NCBI GenBank assembly: GCA_014621425.1
Contig: JAANBB010000557.1
Coordinates: 1 to 22,878 of the forward strand
DNA length: 22,878 bases
Direction: 5' to 3'
Origin: Cylindrodendrum hubeiense
Taxonomy: Eukaryota; Ascomycota; Sordariomycetes; Hypocreales; Nectriaceae
Shown: piece by piece, positions 10,590 through 19,431 of the stretch
How the letters are laid out: each line of letters opens with the position of its first letter
Numbering within the stretch: position 1 is the stretch's first letter
Notes under the pieces: generated by a model
What the model saw: the letters and a program-made list of their open reading frames with translations, nothing else
Told to the model about the DNA's origin: nothing
Database searches by the model: none
Made by a program: the position numbers and the translations under genes

Positions 10590-10594
10590 TACAT
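10589..10594 (-). promoter_or_regulatory. Start-stop micro-uORF overlapping the HECT ligase start codon
   Basis: On the minus strand the bases just before the HECT ligase start read CCATGTAATGACG. The first ATG (10594-10592) is followed at once by TAA (10591-10589), whose last A is the first base of the main ATG (10589-10587). If the mRNA begins upstream, ribosomes would meet an AUG-UAA minimal uORF directly abutting the main start. Such elements can stall ribosomes and lower translation. The first ATG has T at -3, a weak context; the main ATG has G at -3. The arrangement is seen directly, its effect is inference. Confidence 0.4.
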
Positions 10595-10923
10595 GGAAAT
10601 CCGGGTTTGCGCGGCCAAGCCAAGGGCGAGATGCGATGCGATGAGAGAGAATGGGTGGGAAGAGCGAGGTCGAGGTGCGGTGCTGATGGAGGATTCGAGG
10701 CGGAGGATTCGGGGCCTTGTCAGGAAATCATTCCGTCGGGTCAATGGGCAGCTTCATCGAGATCCAGGCGGCGGGTTCTGCAGCGTGTTGTGCGGGATCG
10801 AGGGTCGGCGACGTGGCCGTGGGAGTCGTGGAGCAAGAGTGCGGCGATGTCATCGACGACAGCGTAGCGCAAGTCATCGGTCGAGGACGTGACGACAAGC
10901 TGCTGGTCCGGGGTCCGCAAAGA

Positions 10924-10949
10924 GGAGCCTGGAGCATGGAGCCTGGAGC
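10924..10949. repeat. 14-bp-period tandem duplication (GGAGCCTGGAGC)
   Basis: GGAGCCTGGAGC occurs at 10924-10935 and again at 10938-10949, separated by AT, in the HUL4-REI1 promoter. The unit is itself an imperfect GGAGC-type repeat. Confidence 0.6.
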
Positions 10950-11050
10950 GTGGGGCCGTGCGAAGGCTTGGGGCCAGCCAGACAATCGCTGCTAGATTAG
11001 GCTGGGAGCGTGAGCGTGGCGGAAGCGAGGCAACGGGGCCCGTTTGCCCA

Positions 11051-11082
11051 GCGAGGGTGCGAGGGTGCGAGGGTGCGAGGGT
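11051..11082. repeat. Four perfect tandem copies of the 8-mer GCGAGGGT
   Basis: GCGAGGGT is repeated four times without a mismatch, followed by a degenerate GGCGAGG. It lies within the HUL4-REI1 divergent promoter, about 480 bp before the Rei1 ATG. It is a minisatellite-like, strongly G-biased tract. Confidence 0.85.
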
Positions 11083-11228
11083 GGCGAGGCCCGCTCCGTG
11101 CAGGCATGCCCAATCACGCAGCCCCGGCCCGGGTCAACTCAACCCCGGCTCTCGCTCGCGCCTGTCATCCTGTCATTGCCTCAACGCGCCCGGGACCACC
11201 GGAGACAGAGCGAGCGATCGATGAGTCA

Positions 11229-11252
11229 GCGCACGAGCGCACGAGCGCACGA
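11229..11252. repeat. Three perfect tandem copies of the 8-mer GCGCACGA
   Basis: GCGCACGA is repeated three times and directly abuts the TGAGTCA motif at 11222-11228. It shares the 8-bp period of the GCGAGGGT tract 150 bp upstream but not its sequence. Confidence 0.8.
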
Positions 11253-11558
11253 CCGATGCGATGGGTCCTTCCTTCCACAGAGCGGGGGCTGGAGGGGTCA
11301 GCCAGGGAAAAGTCTTTATTTATCGCCTGCGATACTGGTTGTTGTGTGACGTTATCAGTGCAGCCCCGCCAAAAACCCCCCCAAACCCACCAACCCGTTA
11401 CTGAATTTCCCACTGCCGGCTCTTGACCTCATATTTCCCCCTCACACAGATCTCTAAGATCAAATTCATTATCTTTACGGCCTTGTGTCGTTTCTTCCCT
11501 GGGAAGTATTTCGCATCACATCTCAAATCCCGGTATTCCTTCTTGCTGGCGTCTCACC

Positions 11559-13264
11559 ATGGCGACCACGCAGGCCGCCGCGGCCACCTCCGGCTCCCAC
11601 CCATACACCTGCAACACTTGCCAGGTCGCCTACCGCAACATCGACTTGCAAAAGAGTCACATGAGGAGTGACTGGCAGTAAGTGGTGTCGCGCATCCAAC
11701 TACTCCAAACTTCGTCGCTAACCACGTCCCTAGCCGATACAACCTGAAGCGTCGAGTTGCCTCGCTACCCCCCCTCTCCGCAGATGTCTTCACAGACAAG
11801 GTCCTCCAAGCCCGTGCCGTATCAACTGCCGAAGCCGACAAGGCCTACTTCGAAAGCGTATGCGAAATTTGCGAAAAGACATACTACAGCGAAAACGCTT
11901 TCCAGAACCATCTGTCCAGCCAGAAACACAAGTTGAAGGAGGCCACCAGTGGGCAGCCTACCCCCAAGAAAGCCGACGACGAAGCCACATCAGTTGTCAG
12001 CTCAACATTCTCGCTCGGCGAGCCCCTGGCCGCCGGCCAGGGAGAAGTTGACTCTGACGCCGAAGAAGAGTTCAACCACATCGTCGAGGGTCTCCAAAAT
12101 GCCAGCGTTACCGAGCAGAGGCCATCCCCCGTCAAGAGGCCCTCAAACCCTCATCCGTCTACCGAGGAGACTCCTGATGAGGCTGACACAACCGAGGCAC
12201 GCGGATCAAACTCAGCGACTCCTGTTCAGACTGCTCAAGAGCCAGTCTGGACCCTCGAGTCGTGCCTCTTCTGCAACTACACTTCCCCCACCGTACCTCT
12301 CAACGCCCATCACATGGAGCGGTTCCACGGAATGTTCATCCCTGAGAAGCAGTATCTCGTCGACTTCGACGGGCTGCTTCGTCAATTACAGGACAAGATT
12401 CGTGAGGGTCATCAGTGCTTGTCCTGCGATAAGATCAAGTCCTCCGTCTTCGGCATTCAGACTCACATGCGTGACAAGGGCCACTGCAAGATCCCCTTTG
12501 AAACAGAAGATGAGCAGCTTGACATCGGTGACTTTTACGACTTTAGAAGCACCTATTCAGACGGTGAGGGCTCAACTGACGACGGTTCAGTAACCGACGA
12601 GCCTAGTGGCGGTGCCAAGCTTGGAAGTCGCCGAGCACACAAGGTTACAGGTGAAGATGGAAAGGAAATCGAAGGTGGCGGAGAGGGTGATGGTTGGGAG
12701 ACCGACAGCTCAGCTTCTTCCCTGGACTCTGCCGACCTCACAGCCGTACCTGCAGAGGGTCACATCCATCAGTTTGAGAGACTGGACAAGCATCCCCACC
12801 ACACAAGCAAGGATCCGCGAAACCGCCACCAAGCTGATGGGTGGCATTCGCACGCCCACAAGCACACACATGCAGTATTTTATGATGAGTACGAACTGCA
12901 TCTCCCCACCGGAAAGTCAGTAGGACACCGTTCTCTGAACAAGTACTTCCGTCAAAACCTGCACAACCACCCGTCGGCAGACGAACGGGCTGAGCAGTTG
13001 GCCATCCAGGAGAACGGTCACTCAGAGGCAGTGGAAGAGAATAGCGATCGTCGGGTGCTCCAAGCCAACGGCAGACGCCAAGTGATGCCCCGAGGCGCAG
13101 CTGGTCTGCTTGGTGCTACTCAGCAGCAGAAGAAGGATCTGCGCAAGGCTGAGGTGCGGGGTCGCAATTTGGAAACGTTCAACAGGAAGATGAACGATTA
13201 CAAATACGGCAAGAAGTTGAACAACCACGAGAACTACTACTACCGCGAGCAGGGTGGAGGTTAG
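11559..13264 (+). CDS. REI1: Rei1-like C2H2 zinc-finger 60S ribosome biogenesis factor, 2 exons
   Basis: Exons 11559-11677 and 11734-13264 flank a 56-bp intron (GTAAGT...GCTAACCACGTCCCTAG) that splits the last His of the first finger; 549 residues result. Four zinc fingers are visible: C18-x2-C21-x12-H34-x5-H40, C83-x2-C86-x12-H99-x5-H105 (both U1/matrin-like), one around C217/C220-H233/H238, and C268/C271-H284/H290. After an acidic, Ser-rich spacer comes a His-rich segment (about 393-419). The conserved C-terminal block follows: LHLPTGKSVGHRSLNKYFRQ, MPRGAAGLLG and a basic tail. This is the Rei1/Reh1/ZNF622 layout. Rei1 binds late cytoplasmic pre-60S particles, probes the peptide exit tunnel and helps release Arx1-Alb1. 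Function is assigned by family. The start is the first ATG, in good context (ACCATGG). Confidence 0.92.
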
Positions 13265-14117
13265 TCTGGGTCAGTTCGGAGCTTCGGATGTATTTGCGAG
13301 AGTCATTACGGAGTATAAATATCGGAGTTCTGGTATCACAAACACGGTCTTTCATGGTTCTTATCGGTGACATGTTTAGAGGTCATTGATGACGAGCCTG
13401 TATCGTTGTGTGCTTCCATCCACCCTCGCCTGACGTAGGATTGTCTGACTTGATGTGGCACCGGTGCGTTCACCCAAACATGGGTTCAACCTGGCCGAGC
13501 AATCCCTCAGTCTCTTGTTCTTTGCCACAATCCCCGCTTATTTGCTTGCAAGATGAAGATCAGAAGTATGGACAGTTCTCGTGATGGCTGATCCTAATCC
13601 ACATGTCAATTCCAGTGTGATGCGGGTTATTTTAACGCGCGAACTCCCTCCCAGACCATCGGTGGCGGTGGCTATCGCGTCGTCCTTTCGATGGTACCCC
13701 TTGCCCCCCGCACCGTATCTACCAGAGCGTGAACAATGATGGCTTTTCCTCTATCACGCACTATCACGTCGTAGATATATTGCATACCAGACTACTATTA
13801 GGAATGCAGCGTGTGTGAGACATTCGCTTGCCCCACACAAGTCTATGGATGGTTCAATAGTCGGAGTCTCCCTCTCGCGGTGTGGGGATTGTGCCAACTA
13901 GCAGTGTCCTACCAATGCGTGAGGGAGACTGTCTCTCCCGTATTGACCAGAAGGAATGCACATACCATGTCTCTCGCAGTCCAGATACTATCGTCCGCCA
14001 CGTTTTACACCTCAACCTATATTAGACCCCTTATCCCCTCAACCCAACGCGCAAACACAGAATAACCTACCAGTCACTTAATTCGTTTGTAACAAGCGCT
14101 ACGGCGGAGCGCACAAT
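13265..14117. promoter_or_regulatory. Rei1 3' flank and CAS1-family gene promoter
   Basis: This 853-bp gap holds the Rei1 3' UTR on the left and the upstream region of the CAS1-family gene on the right. TATATTA near 14018 is a candidate TATA box about 100 bp before the start codon. An ATG at 13967 opens a 32-codon frame ending at 14065, which would be a uORF only if transcription starts further upstream. The region also holds interlocking inverted repeats at 13831-13939, listed separately. No gene was recognised. Confidence 0.4.
13831..13939. repeat. Interlocking inverted repeats upstream of the CAS1-family gene
   Basis: CCCCACAC (13831-13838) is the exact reverse complement of GTGTGGGG (13880-13887). 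AGTCTCCCTC (13865-13874) is the exact reverse complement of GAGGGAGACT (13921-13930), extended inward by three more pairs after one mismatch. The two pairs interleave as in a pseudoknot. GGGAGA/TCTCCC (13923-13928/13934-13939) offers a competing third hairpin. A 9-bp direct repeat AGGAATGCA lies on both sides, at 13800-13808 and 13952-13960. Confidence 0.6.
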
Positions 14118-16876
14118 ATGGCACTCACGATCGGCCGGCTTATACCCATCCTTTTGGCTGTCATACTCCTTGCCGCTGTCGCCTATCGCGCCATCGTCCC
14201 CGATGATGACCCCTATCGCTGCCGCGCCGCCCTCGAGACGGGTCAATGGATCGACCACCCAGATGCGAATGGGGACCGACTGCCTTTTAAGCAATGGCAG
14301 CCAGACGGCTGCTTATTCCACAAATACACATCCGCCGACATCCGTCAATGCATGGAAGGCCGTGCTATTGTATTCAGTGGCGACTCCACCACTCGAGAGG
14401 TTGTCTACGGCCTCGGTCGTCTTGTGAGTATAGTTCACCTCTGCACCACAGCACCTATCTCCTATTCATGAAGGTGCACCATTACTGACATTGCCCGTAG
14501 TTAGATCGAGACGAAGCGAACCAAAATCTGGCGGCCAGGGAGGTTTCTGACCGTGATCGTGGAGTAAAAGCCACCTACCATTACCATGGGATTCCCCTCA
14601 TGTATTCCATGAATCCCTATCTCGAAACGACTAGCGATCCGAAGTGGGATCCTGTGACTGAGCAACTCAAGCTATTCCGAGAAGACAAAGAGAACCATGT
14701 GTCCATCGTGGATCAGAAAGGCCCTGCGCTTATAATGCTTGGAGCTGGTGCGTGGTTCGCGAAAAAGGACGATGAGACGACTATATGGACGGATAAGTAC
14801 GCTGCCAATCTTTTCAACGTGTCGGAAATCTTGGGCAATCGAACAGACTTCATTACCGCGCCCATGGACCCCATCGATGGTATTGGTAACCAGGTCTTCT
14901 TCGCCCCTCCCTCACCCCCGGCCTATACGGGGAATAATGAGGAAAAGATCAAGTTTAAGGCGTTCAACCGTGTGAGAATGAACGAATTGCAAGCATGGCT
15001 GCGCCAGACAGCTGATGACTTGAACGTCTCGCTTGCGTGGGCTATCCCGAGGCTTGCCCTTGGTCAAAATAAGACCTTTATCGATCCCACGGGAACTGGT
15101 TACCACGCCATCGAAATCGTTGCCGAGACCAAGGCCAACATCTACCTAAACCTCCGCTGCAACGCCAAGCTCGATCGTCTGAATGGGTATCCGTACAACC
15201 GCACTTGTTGCACTGACTACGGGCACGGGTCACAGGTCCAGCTCACCCTCGTGGCTCTTGGTCTACTGTACCTCGTCGCCTGCGTCGTCGGCGAAACATT
15301 TGATCTTATCGCCGACCGCAGCACCCCTCGCTGGCAGCTTTTGAACATGGAAACGGGCTCCTTTGTCATGGCGCTTCTGATGTGCTACTATGCTGATCGC
15401 ACGCAAATGATGGCTAAGGGTGATAAACTCTGGTCGCTCACTGACTTTAAAATTCTCTGTGTCCCTTGGGTTTGTATTGCCCTCGCAACTCTCCGGAGGT
15501 CACGGCAATCCCACCCTAAACTCGAAGCATTTGACAGTGTGGCCGGCCAGCCCCTTCTATCTCGGGAGCAGACAGATGAGTGGAAGGGCTGGATGCAGTG
15601 TGTCGTTATGGTGTATCAGTGGACCGCTTCCGAGCGGTCGCCGGCACTTTATATCCTTGTCCGGCTTCTCGTTGCCGCCTATCTCTTCCAGATCGGATAT
15701 GGGCACACAACATTCTTCCTGACAAAGAAGGACTATTCGTTCAGGCGTGTGGCGGCCGTTCTCCTCCGTCTCAACCTCCTGACCTGCTCATTGACATACT
15801 TCATGAATACGGAGTACATGTTCTATTACTTCTCGCCCCTTGCAAGCTTCTGGTTTATCGTCGTTTATATCACCATGGCTGTAGGTCATCGGAGTTTAAA
15901 TGCTGATATCCAGTGGATATTTGTCAAGATCTGCATCGCTGTTGTCGTTGTCGCCATTCTTATCGGCTCTCCGCTGACCCGCTGGGCATTTGCGCTTCTC
16001 CGAGCTTTGTTCAAGATCGAGTGGAGCCTCAAGGAGTGGGAATATCGAGTCTCCTTGGACGTGGTCATCGTCTTCATCGGTATGCTTGTCGCTGTGGCAA
16101 ACCACACCATCAAAGATACTTTGACCTTGAATCTGGCCCTGCGCTACTCCGTGGGCTTAGTTGCATTCATGGTCTTATGGTGCTACTGGTTTGCTTGTTC
16201 AGCAAAGCTTAGCTCGGTAAGCGACTACCGACTCTGGCATCCTTGTACTTCATTTATGCCTATATTGGCCTTTATCGTTGTTCGAAACGTTGCGAGCCCA
16301 TTCCGCAACTATTCATCAAAGGCAATGGTTTGGCTTGGCAGATGCTCTCTTGAAGCCTACGTTCTGCAGTTTCACATCCTCCTGGCGGCTGATTCCAAAG
16401 GAGTCCTTATCATCGACGCGTTCAAGGGCGACGGATCCCTCATGGACCGATGGAGGTCCTTGAACTTTATTGTGCCGGTTTTTATCTGTCTCAGCTCCAT
16501 GACAGCGAAGGCAACGGATAATCTTATCGAGATCATCTTGAACACAGAGCCAAGTCCAGTTACTACGAGCAGTATCCCTCTATCTGATACCCTAGAGAAA
16601 GACGACAATGATACTTCCGATGTCGACGGTGACAATGGGCTGTTATTTCTCAACAACCCGGACTCTGCTCCGCTTCACCGCTCGCGCACCAGCATGGCCA
16701 GGTACATGAATGATGTTCCCTCAGCAGGGGCTCTATTTTCCTCCCTTCCGGGTCGCATATTCATGATTCTTCTGGTCATGTGGTTGCTAAACCTGCTGAG
16801 CCCTTCCTTGGCCAAACCTGTCATCCCAGACGGCCACACTGTCAACAACTTGCCAGTTTCCATGGCGCATGCTTGA
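14118..16876 (+). CDS. CAS1-family membrane O-acyltransferase with PC-esterase-like N-terminal part, 2 exons
   Basis: Exons 14118-14423 and 14501-16876 flank a 77-bp intron (GTGAGT...CCGTAG) and give 893 residues. A signal-anchor segment (about 5-26) is followed by a lumenal SGNH/PC-esterase-like region with the nucleophile motif FSGDSTTRE (S90) and the family block NIYLNLRCNAKL...GYPYNRTCC. From about residue 350 to the end there are roughly 13 hydrophobic segments, matching the multi-spanning Cas1 acyltransferase module. The family includes Cryptococcus Cas1, needed for O-acetylation of capsule glucuronoxylomannan, and human CASD1, a sialic acid O-acetyltransferase in the Golgi. Acetylation of a cell-surface glycan in the Golgi is the likely role; the acceptor is unknown. 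The expected DxxH pair is altered: the nearest match is D297PTGTGYH304. Codon use and splicing look normal. Confidence 0.88.
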
Positions 16877-17616
16877 AGTATTGATGTCTAAGTGTGGTTC
16901 AAGAATTTATTCTTTCTCCAGCTGTTAAGAGATAAGGGCATAAATGATGTTTATGAATAAGATGTCAAATATTAGACGGTAGAATTGGTTGGCCTAGAAA
17001 CAATTTACGGTGCTGAGAACAGCAAAAAGCTATCTCAATCTGATCTTTTGTGAGAGTAATAATTATGTGGTAAATCACGCGCTCAAATTCACTTTCAATG
17101 ATTGCTTGACTTTTATATGTTGTCAATTGTGGCTGCTTAGATCATCCTGGAGGTAACGTTAAGCTTACTTTGCCCAGCAATATAGCTCATGCGGCAGAAT
17201 CAGCATCCAGCTCTGAACACAGGATGACTGTATTTTTGATGGCTTAAGTTTAAGGTGTCAACCCATGGTGAAACAGACTACGTACTCGTATATGTAAATC
17301 TTGGTTCAATTGGCGCAATTGGCCCACCGCAATGGGGTTGCCTTGATGTTTGCACATCCAAACACGCCAGACACCCAATTTGTTGAATCATTCAGAGGGC
17401 TGTTGTTGCTGCTCTTATTCAGACCTGGATGGTAGACTCGAAAGTCAACTCTATTGCGAGTTAACAGCTCTCCCAGTATTAATACACATACATGCGAGAT
17501 CGAACGCGCGCTGAGCTGTTGGGCAAGGAACAATTGGTTTTCTTTTTTCACATCCTAAAACTACACCAACTTAGGTACGCCAAACTCTACTTTCACATAA
17601 TATGACATGCCAGTCT
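16877..17616. other. A/T-rich convergent intergenic region
   Basis: These 740 bp lie between the stops of the CAS1-family gene and the formaldehyde-activating enzyme gene. The sequence is clearly A/T-richer than its surroundings and should contain both 3' UTRs. Only short open frames without recognisable products are present, and no repeat, tRNA or mobile element was seen. Confidence 0.6.
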
Positions 17617-18294
17617 TTACAAACGGTGCTTCTGTGCGGTCCAGCCAGCGATGGCATCCATCAGAGGCGGTGAGAGGGCATCGTAGGTCTCGAGGCCCAG
17701 AGACTTGAACTGTGAGCGGACTTCGTCCATCTTAGACGCGTCGTAGCCCTGCTCGATGATGGATGAGACAAAGGCAGCGAACTGAGGCTCTTGCCATCCC
17801 TTCTCACTTGACAGCTCAACGTGGACGAAATCGAGGCCCTTGAAGGGGTGGTCCTTCTCGATGCGGCCGAACAGGTGAACGCCGCAGTCCTTGCAGGCAT
17901 GGCGCTGGATGGCGGTGTTCTCGTCGATGACGTGGAGCTTGCTGCCGTTGGCGGTCACCTCGACCTGGTCCTTGGGGATGACGGCGATGATGGCGAAGAC
18001 GGCGCCATCGGGCTTCCAGCACTTGGAGCAGCCGCAGGCGTGGTTGTGGAGGACGTTGCCGCCGAGGGTGACCTCAACGGGGTTGCTTCGGCAGTGGCAT
18101 CGAAGCTTTCCACCGGCAAAGCTAGCGCTTCCCTTGGTGATGCCGCCGTCAAGTGAAGGGTGAATAGAGATGGCCATTGTGTTCTGAACTTTGCGTTGCT
18201 GTTGGAATCGAGCGAGGGCGATAACGGCTGGGATGATGGAGGCGAGCAGGATAGCTGTAGACTTGTGCTTGGAGATGGTGGTTCGGATGGTCAT
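17617..18294 (-). CDS. gfa: Glutathione-dependent formaldehyde-activating enzyme (S-(hydroxymethyl)glutathione synthase)
   Basis: This single-exon gene gives 225 residues from ATG 18294-18292, or 186 from the inner ATG 18177-18175 ([12 protein letters not shown]). The inner form matches the usual family length of about 190. The GFA/CENP-V fold shows its zinc-binding cysteines: RCHC, the [12 protein letters not shown] block and [13 protein letters not shown], followed by the conserved [14 protein letters not shown] and LSPPLMDAI regions. The family speeds the joining of formaldehyde and glutathione, feeding glutathione-dependent formaldehyde dehydrogenase. The outer start adds a basic stretch and a hydrophobic segment ([19 protein letters not shown]), which suggests a membrane or organelle signal. 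Both ATGs have A at -3. The outer one follows a C/T-rich leader 37-57 nt downstream of A/T-rich TATA-like sequences at 18331-18338 and 18351-18358, which is why it was chosen. Confidence 0.85.
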   Translation of the reverse strand: MTIRTTISKHKSTAILLASIIPAVIALARFQQQRKVQNTMAISIHPSLDGGITKGSASFAGGKLRCHCRSNPVEVTLGGNVLHNHACGCSKCWKPDGAVFAIIAVIPKDQVEVTANGSKLHVIDENTAIQRHACKDCGVHLFGRIEKDHPFKGLDFVHVELSSEKGWQEPQFAAFVSSIIEQGYDASKMDEVRSQFKSLGLETYDALSPPLMDAIAGWTAQKHRL

Positions 18295-18330
18295 TGTGAG
18301 GAGTGAAAGAAGTTGGAGTTGGGACGGACC

Positions 18331-18358
18331 ATATTTAACCACCCCCCAAGATATAAAT
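18331..18358 (-). promoter_or_regulatory. Candidate TATA elements of the formaldehyde-activating enzyme gene
   Basis: On the minus strand ATTTATAT (18358-18351) and TTAAATAT (18338-18331) lie 57 and 37 nt before the outer ATG. They are followed by a C/T-rich, G-poor stretch typical of a fungal leader. If either is used, the transcript would begin just before ATG 18294 and include the N-terminal extension. Confidence 0.4.
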
Positions 18359-18872
18359 GCTGAACTCAATGCAAGCACGACGATCACTGTGAGGGGTAGG
18401 TTGCATCTCAATCACTGGGAGGGGTAAGCCACACTCGTCGTTCCCCCCGTCTTGGACTGATTCCGGGATGGCATCAAGTCGGTCTGTTAGCGGAAGCGCC
18501 CAGACACCGAGATGCCGAGCTATCACCTGGGCCAATCCGCACTCGATCTCGATGGCACCGCATTAGCCTCTTCCCCAGATTATCGGCAAAACGGACCGCA
18601 TTCGGAAGCACGTAACGATAAAACCGGGGCGGGGCGCTCACAAACGGATCAAGGAGCCGGCTTTTGCGGTGACGCGACCACTCCGACTGCGCGCCGGGTT
18701 CCTGACTACGGTATGACTCCCGATCAGAAGTGGGTAAAGATATATGGGTGCAATTGTTCCGACCGATTTCCTATCGCCGGACGGACAGCCCGATGATTTG
18801 CTTTTTTGGGGGTTAGCAGTACCGCGTCAACACATCATTCGCGCGCACGAAGGCCTTGGCCAAGACGATACA

Positions 18873-18889
18873 CCGGAGTAATATTCCGG
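18873..18889. promoter_or_regulatory. Inverted repeat CCGGA-N7-TCCGG (zinc-cluster-factor-like site)
   Basis: CCGGA (18873-18877) and TCCGG (18885-18889) are exact reverse complements around a 7-bp A/T-rich centre and contain CGG-N9-CCG. Inverted CGG triplets are the typical target of fungal Zn2Cys6 regulators. Another TCCGGA lies at 18941-18946. The site is about 580 bp upstream of the formaldehyde-activating enzyme ATG. Confidence 0.35.
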
Positions 18890-19416
18890 TCTGAGTCGAT
18901 CCTTCATCTCTCAGGCGCGCTGATAGGTAGGAACAAGTATTCCGGAGGAGGGGTAATGTTCGTATGCTGACGTTTGGTGTGCCATGCTTCTCGGGCTTCG
19001 GGAAGATTTAGGCAGAATGATGTGCTTGCTTTAGATGCTTCTAGATAAATATCTACGTGCCCCCTGGCATTGATGCATGGCTATCGCCCCGATCTATCGT
19101 CAATTGCGGGGTGGGCGATCTCGGGTGAACACTCACGAACGAAAATCGCACGCGGTTTTGCCGAGACTCAGACCGCAATCGGCATTCAACCTTCGCTATC
19201 CTGACGTGTGGTCGATTCAAATCGCTCCCATTTTGGGTCGTTTTCCCGTTAACGCAAAAACGCTAGGTCATTCTGCCAATCTCGCTATCTAGGCTTCGAC
19301 ACGAGCGTCTCAGCGGGGTCATCGTATGGAGGAGACGCCAAGATACTTGCATCCCGCCGATTCCGAGGCGACCTGTGCCGAGCTTCCCTTGGCAAAATAA
19401 AACTCCCGATGATTCA

Positions 19417-19431
19417 CGAAGTTCAACTTCG
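19417..19431. repeat. Perfect 7-bp-arm inverted repeat CGAAGTT-C-AACTTCG
   Basis: CGAAGTT (19417-19423) and AACTTCG (19425-19431) are exact reverse complements around a single C. It stands alone in the gene-poor region; no neighbouring element explains it. Confidence 0.5.

Larger units (their letters stand above)
10590..11558. promoter_or_regulatory. Divergent HUL4-REI1 promoter with a Gcn4/CPC1-type site
   Basis: This 969-bp region separates two diverging starts and is GC-rich in its left and middle parts. A TGAGTCA site, the consensus for Gcn4/CPC1 (amino-acid starvation bZIP factor), lies at 11222-11228, about 330 bp before the Rei1 ATG. A CRE-like TGACGT lies near 11346. TTTATTTATC near 11315 could serve as a TATA element for Rei1. 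Several short tandem repeats are annotated separately. The small open frames here lack any recognisable protein and look like leader or promoter sequence. Confidence 0.45.

Noticed and set aside
13380..13450. Possible C/D-box snoRNA (TGATGA followed by CTGA) after Rei1
   Set aside because: The C box lacks the purine at its first position, the boxes are too close together, and no terminal stem forms.
18294..18411. Further N-terminal extension of the formaldehyde-activating enzyme frame to 18411
   Set aside because: The frame is open, but there is no ATG upstream of 18294, and the segment contains the TATA-like elements and C/T-rich leader.
18512..18796. 94-codon plus-strand frame just beyond the formaldehyde enzyme promoter
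   Set aside because: It has no recognisable motif and no coding-like third-position bias.
19205..19230. tRNA B-box-like GATTCAAATC
   Set aside because: No matching A box or cloverleaf stems could be found upstream. Similar GGTTCAA matches at about 19541 and 20424 (minus) also failed.
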